The position numbers and the translations under genes were made by a program. This document shows, in pieces, positions 20,593 to 32,836 of a stretch of 64,000 nt of DNA. The stretch is from Rhabditoides inermis (taxonomy: Eukaryota > Nematoda > Chromadorea > Rhabditida > Rhabditidae). Where the stretch lies: positions 860,001-924,000 of the forward strand of contig CAWZYM010000271.1 of the NCBI GenBank assembly GCA_963966185.1. Reading direction: 5' to 3'. A model generated the notes under the pieces. It had not been told where the DNA came from. It was given only the letters and a program-made list of their open reading frames with translations, and did not search any database. How positions within the stretch are numbered: position 1 is the stretch's first letter; each line of letters starts with the position of its first letter.

Positions 20593-22651
20593 GCGAAAGA
20601 ACTTTGCAGGTTGTCTACGCTTCCGCGATGGCGGGTTGTCTAGCCTGGAAAGTGGACGATTGGAGTCAACTGGTGTCAGCATTCACAATACGCACAGAGA
20701 GCAACAAAGAGTTCTTCACTGTAAGTCACCATCCTCTATTTCTCTCTATACTTATCTTATGACATAATGCGATACCGGATAAATGTTGAATTGACTTATG
20801 ACGTCACAGTTCTCCCTGATGACGGACTCTTGCATCGTGGGAGTGACGCTTGTGCTGTTCCACATCGTTTTCCACCTCAACAACTCGTCTAAGTGGCGTG
20901 GACTCGCTGTCAAGTGAGTTCCTTTACTTTGTCAAGTGCTTATTTCATTCTCGCGTGTTGTGAAGAAGATGGCGGAGGGTAACAGATAAGACCGGCGGAC
21001 GGTTAAAGGCACAGTGACGACTTATTTCCGCCACAACCGGCCACAACTCTTCTTTTTCCCACTAGCAAAACATTTGGCGGTGACCGGAATCGAACACGCG
21101 AAGCTCGGGGGCCACAACGCAGCGCACATGCACTGAGTGTGAGCCATGAAGCTAGTGAATTAGCGTGGTTCATGTCTCCGAGGCCATTTTTTGCAGTATT
21201 GAAGCGTGGGGCGTTAGGTTACTCGTGGTGGGACCAATTTCGACCTCAAAATTTTCGTCTGCATCATTGGCAGTGGCAGATTCGAAAGTAACGCAGAATT
21301 GTCGTTCTTTCGCTAAAATTGCAAATGTGTAAGGTTAATATGATTATTAATGAAACTCCGAGTCAAAAATAAGTCGCCACTGTTCTTTTAACAAAGCAGG
21401 TACGCACGATAGACAAGACAGGATGTCTTCAATGAACCACGTGGTGCGTTGTAGATTGCAGCAGTCTGAGAACCGTCGCACCAGTCGCATCCTCCTTCCC
21501 CTCTTCTGGATCCACTTCCTCGTCTTCCTATTCGACTCCATCGGACTGTCCCTATTCGACCTCGTAAGTGAATGTTTCGGGACACTTCGTTTTTCAGCTT
21601 TTCAACATATTAGGTAACACATACGATTGAATTCAAGTTATTACCGCAGAACTCCATGACGTTTGGATTCGATGTAATGTTCTGAAACTACATACATACA
21701 TACGAACACGCAAGGGAGAAACTCTTTCTTGTGACATTTTCTCTCTCTCTCTCTTTCACTTTCTCTCTCTCTCTCTCTCTCCCTCTCCCTCCCTCCCTCC
21801 CTCCCTCTCTTCCTCTTTCTATTCTGTCCTCTCATTTCCTCCATATTTGTTAGGGAACAAAGATTATTTATCCACCTTTCACTAAAGGACGCATGTATTA
21901 TCTCATTCACAGTGAAAGTGATACATACCTAGAGTGCAATTCTGTGAACAGAATCTGTGCATGCACTATCCAGCTAAATCCTGACTGATTATGCAACAAC
22001 GACAGAAGAGTGCGAATAGAAGACAAGTATATGTGTTCCAGGTTGTTTCCGGGAAGAACGGAGGCAAGCCGACCGCCGTCGAACATGCAGTGTTTATTGA
22101 AATCATTGGACAGGTAGGTTTTTGGCTCTCGTTTGCACAATTGTAGCCGTGTAAGTAGTCGTAATCGTGATGTTTCCGAGCATATGAGCGTGAGATCTGT
22201 CTATGGTTTGTTCGCAAACGCTTCAAGCACAAGCGTTTCCGAGCATATGAGCGTGAGATCTGTCTATGATTTGTTCGCAAACGCTTCAGGCTCAAGACTA
22301 GGATACGAAAACCGAGAGCACAAAACAGGACGAATCCAAGTGAGCGCGTGTGTCTAGGTGTCAGTATACGGTCTGCTTCTCTCGCTCTCTCTCCTCCGGC
22401 CGTCTCTTTCTCCGCCCGCATCTGCCGCCGTCCAGAGACTGCCCTCGAACGACCACTACTTCACAGAACTCCGAAACCACTTCGACAAAGGTCAGTCGAG
22501 ATGTGAGACCAGTGTGAATGTGAAAACGGGAACAAAGTGACCGGAAGTTTACGAAAATGTTATGATTTATGACTTCTATGGAGTCTATGAAATATGAATG
22601 ACTGATTCATCAACTAAATGATAGTTTTCAGGGCACCGTCAGGCGAGATAA
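20109..22651 (+). pseudogene. Srab-like chemoreceptor copy B, lacks exons 1-2
   Basis: Exons equivalent to 3-10 of copy A lie at 20109-20218, 20298-20413, 20610-20720, 20810-20913, 21422-21563, 22042-22113, 22358-22490 and 22632-22651. All splice sites and frames are intact. One visible change is Phe to Ser in VVFGKNGG. Exons 1 and 2, which encode TM1 and TM2, are absent because the duplicate starts inside the intron-2 transposon. A full receptor cannot be made unless exons are borrowed from upstream. The poly(A) signal AATAAA at 22740 is preserved. Confidence 0.88.
22172..22288 (+). repeat. 63-bp minisatellite, 2 units, copy B
   Basis: Two units of the same intronic repeat. The first unit carries the variant tatggtttg where the others have tatgatttg. 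Confidence 0.95.
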
Positions 22652-23024
22652 GCGAAAAAAAGCCAAGGAAAAGAAAAGTCGAATAAGTCAGTCAAACTTT
22701 CTCGTCAAGTGGACAAGAAATGAAATGCCAAGGACCAAGAATAAAGCACGTTCGGGAACTATGATAATGTTGTGTGTGTGTGTGTTTTAGTTAGTTTTCA
22801 CTTCTAGTACCCACAAAACGTTTTATTATTTCTTGCATCTCATATAATCACCATCTAATCTTCCTAATCTTCTTTGTGAATGCGCACAGGTTTTTCGTAA
22901 TTTTGTGAGTGCTGTATAACAGTAAAATATACAGTACTGGCTGGTCGGCAGCTCCGAAAGATTTGGGTAATGTGCGGGCACTGTTATGCCGAGTTGCGGG
23001 CACCGGAATGGCCTTTGGCCAGTT

Positions 23025-26017
23025 TTAAATATAAATAAATATAGTTTATTACCGCGTTGAGTACTTAGCGAGTGCATCATAGAAAACATAACAGTGCTTA
23101 CGGTAGGATAGTAAAAGTGGGAAAAAAGAAGAAACATTCGAAGAGTAGACAAAAATAGATAAAATTAAAATAAGCAAACTACAAATGTCGAATTTTAGAC
23201 ATAGGATGCAAATGGGGGTTGTCTACTAAGTGGGATTTCACGTTACTGGTTTTCGCAGATTCAACAATATCAGATGGAAGTGAGTTCCATACTCCATAAA
23301 CCCTCTGAAAAAACGCGCTGCTCCGCAGAAACGAGTCATATGACGGCAAAAGACGATATTTATGAGATGTGCGCGACCGAGTTGGGACTAGTGTAAAAAG
23401 ACCAGAATAATTAAGAGAGGTTGCTTTAGTGATAACCTTGTGTATGTACGCTACGTCATTTATAAAGCGGCGTTGTTCAAGAGTTTGAAGGCCAAGAAGC
23501 TGGAGGCGTTGGGGATAGGTGAGCGAGAACAAGCCAGCGCGACGACATATCCGGCGCGTATAGTATCGCTGCACTGACTCGATCAAGTTCACTGATCCCA
23601 CATCCTGAGGGTTCCACAACTCAGTACAATACTCTAGCTTGCAGCGGAAATACGTTGTGTAAGCGGTGACAAGAACCTTCAAGTCTCTTGTACGATAAAC
23701 TCTCAGAAAATCATTTATGGCATTTAGGGTGCCTTTAACAATGTTCGCAAAATGGTCATCAAAAATCAAGGACCCACACATAGTCACACCAAGGTCCCTT
23801 ACAGAGTTAGCAGGTGCGAGCGTAGCGCCATGTGCTGTATACTCATGTTTGGGATTTCGGCGGCCTATGTGCAGTATCTGCGTTTTCTCAGTGGAGATCT
23901 GCAGACCCCATTCTAAAGCCCACTTTGCGACAGCGTCAATTGCTTTTTGAAACATAATTTTAGCCGAGTTATCACCCGGATCAAAAGCGAAGTAGATTTT
24001 CAAATCGTCTGCGTATAGAGCACACTCGACATAATCAGGCAGGCTATCAACAATATTATTGATAAAGATATTGAAGAGTATGGGTCCAAGACACGACCCC
24101 TGCGGCACGCCACAGTTGACGAGTCGAGGAGACGAGAGCTCATCTCCAACCATAACTTGTTGGCAACGGTCAGAAAGGAAGGCTCGAATTCACCCGAGAA
24201 CGTTTCCACGAATGCCCAGCGAATGCAATTTTTTGAATAGTAGTTTATGATTGATTGTGTCGAAAGCTTTCTTGAAGTCGAAATAAATACAATCAATAAC
24301 AAGGCCATTGGAAATATGTTTCAGCCAGTGACTATAACATTCAATAAGTTGTGCGTTGGTAGACCTTTTCTTACGAAAACCAAACTGTCTGGAAGAAATC
24401 AAGCTATTAGACTCGAGAAAATCAGTCATTTGCCTGACTATAATGCGCTCTAATAATTTCGCTACACTACTTGTTAGGCTAATGGGACGATAGTTAGCTG
24501 GATTATCACGAGAACCCTTTTTATACAGCGGTTTTATATAAGCGACTTTCCAAATATTGGGGATAGCGCACACTGATAGAGACATAGAAAAAAGAATCGA
24601 AAGCGGGAGACTTATTGTTTCAACTGTATTTTTCAGAAAAGTGTGGGTGATTCCATCGGGACTGGTATTGATTTTTGAATCCAATCGTTGTATGGTCTTG
24701 TGAACAAGTGCATAAGAAACGTCAATCATGGTGAGTTGATTCGAGAGAGGAGGAAGGGCAGAGCCGGTCGGAGCAACACTTCCACCAAAGAATATCGAGT
24801 CGAAGTATTCCCCGAACACCTCCGCCTTTTCCCTCGAATCATGGACCAACTCACCATTGTGTGACAGCGAGCTGATACCATCAGCAGGAAACATCTTTTT
24901 TCTAACATCCTTGTATAATGCGCGTTTATTGTTACCGTTGATAAGTTTCGCTTCGCGCTTACATTGCCACGAGAAAATAGCGTTTCGCAGTTTACGCTGC
25001 GCCTTATCAGCAGTCTTTGATTCTGGAATAAGTATAGAGTAGCGTAACGCACGGCGTTTCAATTTATAAATATAGAGAGGAATACTGACAGCTTTAGTAT
25101 GTTTTATAAGGGGAATATACTCGGTAATGAGATGTTGCATTCGCTGGACAAACGCGGAAGTTGCCTCTTCAATATTTAAACCAATAAAAACTCGCGTCCA
25201 ATCAGTACATGCTATAGCCGCATTGATCTCACCCCACTTAGCCTTCCCATATGCGCGCCGAAGCGGCTCTCTCGCCGCGGCTTCCATACCGAGTCGCAAC
25301 CGAAACTCGACAGGGAGATGATCACATAAAGAGAAACGCCCCATTACACGCGTATGTTGAAAGAGACAAGGGGAGTCAGTCAATACAATGTCAAGAGTAT
25401 GCGCCTTTCGCCCCGCTCGTCTCACCATCGTCGCCTGGCGAACCATTTGAGTGAGTGAGTGGAGAGAGGCAAAAGTGACTAGAGACCTATCAAAAGCATC
25501 GGCTGCCTGGAACAAATCCCAGTCAGCCGACGGTGCATTAAAATCGCCTTGTATAATGTGCATGTGAGAATCGGGAGAAATCAGCTGTTCTAGATGGCGG
25601 AATAGTTTACGACCAGCGCATTTTTTATCGGTAGAGTAACCGGGAGTGCGATAAATAGTGATCACCCGTAATGGCTTAGAAAGTGGGAATGTTTCAGTCG
25701 GCAAGATATCAAGGCACAAAAGTTCGCAGAGATTATCGATCGACAAGGACACAATGTGTTTCACAGAGAGAGCAGACGCGCAGAGTACTAAAACGCCTCC
25801 AGCATGCGAGTCTCTATCCGATCGAAAAATAGAGTAACGGCCATTCAAACATAGACAATTCATATTATCAGAAAGATTACACCAAGACTCGGTCAGCGCA
25901 CATATCAAGGGATTGTTTTGATCGAGAAAAACTTCCAAATCATAGAGCTTGTTTCTTGCGGAGCGAGCGTTTAACAGAATGAATTTGGAATAGGGAACAT
26001 CACGTATTGGAGAAAAA
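23025..26017 (-). mobile_element. CR1-like non-LTR retrotransposon, 5'-truncated
   Basis: About 3 kb in antisense orientation inside the 3' flank of Srab copy B. The empty site is visible in copy C (near 29631) and, diverged, in copy A. The 3' end is AT-rich (rc of ttttaaatataaataaata). A 5-bp direct repeat cagtt (23020-23024 and 26028-26032) probably marks the target-site duplication. ORF1 and the start of the endonuclease are missing. Confidence 0.9.
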
Positions 26018-26032
26018 ACCAAATGCACAGTT
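23179..26032 (-). pseudogene. Endonuclease-reverse transcriptase ORF, one in-frame stop
   Basis: The minus-strand reading frame starts inside the element and encodes an APE-type endonuclease (LLNARSARNKL, ALTESW, GDFNAPSADW, CDHLPVEF), then a reverse transcriptase (LYKKGSRDNPANYRPISL, FDFKKAFDTINH, GVPQGSCLGPILFN, active-site YADD) and a C-terminal region, ending at 23179. A single TGA at 24190-24192 interrupts it where related elements have Trp; both sides are in the same frame. N-terminal residues read upstream of about 26017 come from host flank, not from the element. The domain order is that of CR1/jockey-group elements. It is inactive as it stands. Confidence 0.9.
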
Positions 26033-26072
26033 GCGCGCACTCGATTCCGGTGCCGGCAACTGTGCATTTGGT
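26018..26072. repeat. 17-bp inverted repeat at the retrotransposon 5' junction
   Basis: Arms 26018-26034 (accaaatgcacagttgc) and 26056-26072 are reverse complements with a 21-bp loop. The right arm is original target sequence, shared with copy C. The outer 10 bp of the left arm are absent from the empty site and were added at insertion. Confidence 0.85.
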
Positions 26073-26734
26073 GCGCGCATGTTGGATCATGGGTGCCGCA
26101 ATTTTGATCAATCATCGATTATTTGATTGGTTATGATTATAACTGTTAACCATTAACAAAAAAATCTTGATACATACTTGATACAAAGTTCCCTCGAAAC
26201 TCGGCGGCAACAGTGATTTGGCGAAGTGCGCGCACTCGGACGGCTATATGGATGCGCGCACTCGGAATAATACGAAAAAGGCATTTGAACCCGACTGTTT
26301 CACTCTTTATATATTACTGTACTTTTCATTCAGACGAGCACAAGCTCTTGAGCCAAAATGTCGCGGAGCCGTGAAAAAAGGAGATGGACGTGGGACTGCC
26401 GTGTTCAAGAACATCGACCGCAAGCGATTCAGACTCGCGACTAGTCTCTCATGTGTTTTTTTACTCTTTTATAACATCAGAAGCGAGATCTTTCCACGAC
26501 GCATCAGAATGTCAAAGGAACATTTCTCTCGTTGGCTATCAGAAATAAAGACAAAGCCGCGCGCTCCTGACTATTCAAATGTGTACTCCGTACTCCCTTG
26601 CAACCACGCCAAATCACCAAAGCGCTGAAGGCGTGCTCTCCGGAAAGATCGTTTAGGAGAAGGAGCGTATCGCAGACCAAAATGACAATTGCACATCTTC
26701 GCCCTACGTAAGGTCCACGGTTTATTTTTTTCGA

Positions 26735-27103
26735 CACCATATTCCCTATTAGGGTCATTGTGCATTTCTCCATTCTAGGTGAGAAACTTCAGTGTATGAT
26801 ACAGTTTTTACTGTTATCAGAGGAAGGTTTACACTCGTCGATATTTCTTTTCAGCTCAAGTCTTCTCGATCTTTGGGCTGTCTATCGAAAGGCTCTACTG
26901 CAGTGTGAACCTGGCGAAATATGATCGGATCACCGCTCCGAAACTGGGAATAGCTATTAGTATCGCGTCAGTGAGTTGTATTTTCAATGTTTCACACGTT
27001 TGGAATTGTCACACTTCTAAAGTATATCGCTGCCAAGTGTGAGCATACAGAAAAGAGAAGGAGGAAGAGAGAGAGACACAGACAGAGTGAGACAGAGACA
27101 GAG

Positions 27104-27154
<51 letters not shown>

Positions 27155-28301
27155 TAGGCGAAAGAACTTTGCAGGTTGTCTACGCTTCCGCGATGGCGGG
27201 TTGTCTAGCCTGGAAAGTGGACGATTGGAGTCAACTGGTGTCAGCATTCACAATACGCACAGAGAGCAACAAAGAGTTCTTCACTGTAAGTCACCATCCT
27301 CTATTTCTCTCTATACTTATCTTATGACATAATGCGATACCGGATAAATGTTGAATTGACTTATGACGTCACAGTTCTCCCTGATGACGGACTCTTGCAT
27401 CGTGGGAGTGACGCTTGTGCTGTTCCACATCGTTTTCCACCTCAACAACTCGTCTAAGTGGCGTGGACTCGCTGTCAAGTGAGTTCCTTTACTTTGTCAA
27501 GTGCTTATTTTATTCTCGCGTGTTGTGAAGAAGATGGCGGAGGGTAACAGATAAGACCGGCGGACGGTTAAAGGCACAGTGACGACTTATTTCCGCCACA
27601 ACCGGCCACAACTCTTCTTTTTCCCACTAGCAAAACATTTGGCGGTGACCGGAATCGAACACGCGAAGCTCGGGGGCCACAACGCAGCGCACATGCACTG
27701 AGTGTGAGCCATGAAGCTAGTGAATGAGCGTGGTTCATGTCTCCGAGGCCATTTTTTGCAGTATTGAAGCGTGGGGCGTTAGGTTACTCGTGGTGGGACT
27801 AATTTCGACCTCAAAATTTTCGTCTGCATCATTGGCAGTGGCAGATTCGAAAGTAACGCAGAATTGTCGTTCTTTCGCTAAAATTGCAAATGTGTTAGGT
27901 TAATATGATTATTAATGAAACTCCGAGTCAAAAATAAGTCGCCACTGTTCTTTTAACAAAGCAGGTACGCACGATAGACAAGACAGGATGTCTTCAATGA
28001 ACCACGTGGTGCGTTGTAGATTGCAGCAGTCTGAGAACCGTCGCACCAGTCGCATCCTCCTTCCCCTCTTCTGGATCCACTTTCTCGTCTTCCTATTCGA
28101 CTCCATCGGACTGTCCCTATTCGACCTCGTAAGTGAATGTTTCGGGACACTTCGTTTTTCAGTTTTTCAACATATTAGGTAACACATACGATTGAATTCA
28201 AGTTATTACCGCAGAACTCCATGACGTTTGGATTCGATGTAATGTTCTGAAACTACATACATACATACGAACACGCAAAGGAGAAACTCTTTCTTGTGAC
28301 A

Positions 28302-28350
<49 letters not shown>

Positions 28351-29271
28351 CCTTCCTCCCTCCCTTTCTTCCTCTTTCTATTCTGTCCTCTTATTTCCTC
28401 CATATTTGTTAGGGAACAAACGTGATTTATCCACCTTTCACTAAATGACGCATGTAATATCTCATTCACAGTGAAAGTGATACATACCTAGAGTGCAATT
28501 CTGTAAACAGAATCTGTGCATGCACCATCCAGCTAAATCCTGACTGATTATGCAACAACGACAGAAGAGTGCGAATAGAAGACAAGTATGTGTTCCAGGT
28601 TGTTTTCGGGAAGAACGGAGGCAAGCCGACCGCCGTCGAACATGCAGTGTTTATTGAAATCATTGGACAGGTAGGTTTTTGGCTTTCGTTTGCACAATTG
28701 TAGCCGTGTAAATAGTCGTAATCGTGATGTTTCCGAGCATATGAGCGTGAGATCTGTCTATGGTTTGTTCGCAAACGCTTCAAGCACAAGCGTTTCCGAG
28801 CATATGAGCGTGAGATCTGTCTATGATTTGTTCGCAAACGCTTCAAGCACAAGCGTTTCCGAGCATATGAGCGTGAGATCTGTCTATGATTTGTTCGCAA
28901 ACGCTTCAGGCTCAAGATTAGGATACGAAAACCGAGAGCACAAAACAGGACGGATCCAAGTGAGCGCGTGTGTCTAGGTGTCAGTATACGGTCTGCTTCT
29001 CTCGCTCTCTCTCCTCCGGCCGTCTCTTTCTCCGCCCGCATCTGCCGCCGTCCAGAGACTGCCCTCGAACGACCACTACTTCACAGAACTCCGAAACCAC
29101 TTCGACAAAGGTCAGTCGAGATGTGAGACCAGTGTGAATGTGAAAACGGGAACAAAGTGACCGGAAGTTTACGAAAATGTTATGATTTATGACTTCTATG
29201 GAGTCTATGAAATATGAATGACTGATTCATCAACTAAATGATAGTTTTCAGGGCACCGTCAGGCGAGATAA
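26735..29271 (+). pseudogene. Srab-like chemoreceptor copy C, starts within exon 3
   Basis: Contains the last about 44 bp of exon 3 (to 26778) and exons 26855-26970, 27175-27285, 27375-27478, 27987-28128, 28599-28670, 28978-29110 and 29252-29271, all in frame with intact splice sites. The upstream sequence is the 3' flank of copy B, joined at a CACC microhomology within exon 3. TM1, TM2 and part of TM3 are lost. The poly(A) signal AATAAA is at 29359. Confidence 0.88.
28729..28908 (+). repeat. 63-bp minisatellite, 3 units, copy C
   Basis: Three units of the intronic repeat. The first carries the same tatggtttg variant as copy B; this variant is absent from copy A. Confidence 0.95.
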
Positions 29272-29852
29272 GCGAAAAAAGCCAAGGAAAAGAAAAGTCG
29301 AATAAGTCAGTCAAACTTTCTCGTCAAGTGGACAAGAAAATAAATGCCAAGGACCAAGAATAAAGCACGTTCGGGAACTATGATAATGTTGTGTGTGTTT
29401 TAGTTAGTTTTCACTTCTAGTACCCACAAAACGTTTTATTATTTCTTGCATCTCATATAATCACCATCTAATCTTCCTAATCTTCTTTGTGAATGCGCAC
29501 AGGTTTTTCGTAACTTTGTGAGTGCTGTATAACAGTAAAATATACAGTACTGGCTGGTCGGCAGCTCCGAAAGATTTGGGTATTACAGTTAACAGTTATG
29601 CCGAGTTGCGGGCACCGGAATGGCCTTTGGCCAGTTGCGCGCACTCGATTCCGGTGCCGGCAACTGTGCATTTGGTGCGCGCATGTTGGATCATGGGTGC
29701 CGCAATTTTGATCAATCATCGATTATTTGATTGATAATGATTATAACTGTTAACCATTCCATTAACAAAAAAATCTTGATACATACTTGATACAAAGTTC
29801 CCTCGAAACTCGGCGGCAACAGTGATTTGGCGAAGTGCGCGCACTCGGACGG

Positions 29853-29993
29853 CCTGTCACTGTATCGTTCAATACCAAGATTGTGAGATCGATACGCGCA
29901 TCTCTCTCTCTCCCGTCTCCTTCTTTTCACCTTCCTTTCTCTTTCTCTTCTTGCTCTCTTCCTCTTCCTCTCTACCTCTCTACTTTTCTCTGT
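29853..29993. other. Replacement patch in copy C flank, partly templated
   Basis: Copy C has about 140 bp here where copies A and B have about 60 bp (13262-13320 in A). Its first 29 bp (29853-29881) are the exact reverse complement of 14804-14832 in segment X. The rest is CT-rich. Confidence 0.8.
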
Positions 29994-31768
29994 TTCACTC
30001 TTTATATATTACTGTAATTTTCATTCAGACAAGCACAAGCTCTTGAGCCAAAATGTCGCGGAGCCGTGAAAAAAGGAGATGGACGTGGGACTGCCGTGTT
30101 CAAGAACATCGACCGCAAGCGATTCAGACTCGCGACTAGTCTCTCATGTGTTTTTTTTACTCTTACATAACATCAGAAGCGAGATCTTTCCACGACGCAT
30201 CAGAATGTCAAAGGAACATTTCTCTCGTTGGCTATCAGAAATAAAGACAAAGCCGCGCGCTCCTGACTATTCAAATGTGTACTCCCTTGCAACCACGCCA
30301 AATCACCAAAGCGCTGAAGGCGTGCTCTCCGGAAAGATCGTTTAGGAGAAGGAGCGTATCGCAGACCAAAATGACAATTGCACATCTTCGCCCTACGTAA
30401 GGTCCACGGTTTATTTTTTTCGACACCCTATAAATTTCTGAATAAGAAAAAAAAGAAGTGTTCGCGCGAAGCACGGACCACGGGAAAATATGAAACTTTT
30501 CTCATTTACATTTTGCAACCAAACATTTCCACTCCCACTTTGTACCCACGCCCTCTCCAACGCTAGCGCGCATGAATAAGCATAAGCACCTTATTTCCTA
30601 ATTCCATCTGTTCTAAATCCTGACTGACTAACAATTCTGGAAAATAGTTGCGTACATTAAAGAGGTTTTTCGAGCAGCACAGAGCACAGACTACCAGACA
30701 CGACAAAAACTCGTTATAAAGAAAATATAATTACAGGCGGTACGACACGTGAAACATGTCGTTTAGGAGGTGTGAAATTGGAATGCAGAAAATCCGGGGC
30801 CATATTCGAATGTGACCAAACAAACTTATCCACACTCTACAGTTTTCACTTCTTGCCAAATGTTGAATTTTGATTCACTCTAATGAGCATCTCCTCTACG
30901 TTAGGAAGAGCAAACAGCAATCCACAAAATACGACTACATAACGCGACATATCCCTTCCCCTCCCTAACACTTCCTCCTACCCATTAGGATCGGCGCGAA
31001 GCGCCGATCGTTTGGGTCCTATCCAGCGGCGCGCAGAGTCGCTCGGACCGCAGGGCCGCCAAAATCGCTTATAAATCATTCAAATAATAAATGTAACACT
31101 TTTCTCTGTTTTTTTTAACGCTCGATACTGTGATAATCAACAAAGTCGATGGGTTTCTCCTCAAAACTGATCCGTCGCTCATCCCCTCTTCCAAAGTCAC
31201 GCAACATTTTGTTCTCACTCAAGCACATGTTAGTTACTTCTACTCTTTATTAAACTGATGTTTTGATTTTCACATGTGTAATTACTCTCAACGCTACAAA
31301 ATGTAATTACTCTCAACGCTACATCGAAGCAGCTTGTATCGACGACACTGACCACATACATACTATTTACAGGTGAGATTGTGAGACTCACTGCTGCTGT
31401 ACTGCCATGCTAGCTGAGCGGCGACGGTGCCCCACTCCGGCAGGGATATGGAGTTCATAGCGATGTAGACGTACGAAGCCACCGCGATCGCCACGCACAC
31501 CAGCGCCGATTGAACGAAAACAAATCTTGGTATCGAACGATCTTGGTATTGAACGATACAGTGACAGGAAACGAAAACGAGAGCGATGGCGATTGAATCG
31601 ACCTGGATCCTCCCGACGACACGAGCTATGGCGCGACTCCGGCTTAACTACTGTCAAAGACAATTTTCAGCGAGTTCCTCAAGGCCACGCTATTCGAACT
31701 CATCCTAGGCGCCAACTATTTTGACATCTCGGTGACAGGTATGCGTCTGTGGCAAACGTCTAGCTGTG

Positions 31769-32341
31769 TAGCACCGTCGTGCTACTCTCGAGACACCCAT
31801 TATGCGCACAACAAACCGATAATAATTTATATGCAAAACATGACATAATAATGCAAGGCAGAACAACGTATTCTATTTGTTTAGTCCGCTTCCTTTCGGC
31901 GCGCAAACCGTTGAAGGTGTGCACGCAGCAGTCCGCCTGCCCAGGCTCCGCCCACTCTTCCGGATGATCCTGGAATTTGCGGATTATTAGTGTGTTCTGA
32001 GTGTTATGGTTTTCTGTGTTTATTGAGAGTTTTGAGCGTATATTTTGAGTGTTTGTAGATCAGCAGTGTGATCTACCTTTGTGTGTCTTTGTTATTGTTG
32101 TGTATTGTTTCGTCATTAATTATTGTGTAATAAATTGTTGATATAATCTTTGCCTATCGCTGATTGGCCAGTTGCATCCACACGTGCAAGCGGTGCAACT
32201 GAGAATTGAATTGTGAATAGATCTGTGCTAAGATCATACTTTGCTGGCTAAACCCATTGCTATTGGGTATCGATTGATTATCGATTGGCTATCGATCGCG
32301 AGTGAGAGCGAGGGGTGATATCCGTGTGTGAGGGCAATTTA
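31769..32341. mobile_element. 573-bp insertion flanked by direct repeats, solo-LTR-like
   Basis: Direct repeats agctgtg at 31762-31768 and 32342-32348; segment X1 (near 15027) has the single-copy empty site. If a 5-bp duplication (agctg) is assumed, the insert starts TGTAGCACCG and contains AATAAA near 32128, as LTRs do, but it does not end in CA. No ORF of note. The class is uncertain. Confidence 0.65.
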
Positions 32342-32680
32342 AGCTGTGGATATCGTGTCATGCCTTACCACAATCCGTCCAGTCTCTTCTGAACAATACA
32401 AGCAAGACTGTGGTTAACATGATCCAAAAAAAGAATCCGGAGTCAACATCAATGATGACTTTCAACATCAATAATGACTTCACGCCCGAGAAGGAAGAGC
32501 AGAACAGACAGAAGAACGCGTGGTGTTAGACTTGATGTACACTGCTTTTTTCACTTCATGTAATTTTATGAGAAAATAAAACAAAAGAAATTCACTAAAA
32601 TTGTAATTAGTGTTCCGTAATTTCTTCTAGGATCGTGTGGCTGCATCTGTCCGCAAAACGGACAGCAACAGCTACATGGC

Positions 32681-32836
32681 TAGAGATGGTCCGGTTAACC
32701 GTCATTTCGGTTATTTTTCCGGTTTTCGGTCATTTAACCGGTTCGGTTAACCGGTTAACCGGAAACCGTTTTGATTTCGATTAACCGGTTAACCGAACCG
32801 AAAAACCGTGACAGAAACCGGTTTTCGGTTACTACG
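32681..32836. mobile_element. ccggttaaccgg-rich palindromic fragment
   Basis: Starts tagagatggtccggttaacc and consists largely of alternating ccggtt/aaccgg palindromes. It replaces about 220 bp present in segment X1 (15364-15582). The start is reminiscent of hAT-type miniature elements, but no matching inverted end is found, so it is probably a truncated copy. Confidence 0.5.

Noticed and set aside
24190..26115. N-terminal residues of the retrotransposon ORF upstream of about 26017
   Set aside because: They come from host flank sequence also present in Srab copies A and C, so they are not part of the element's protein.
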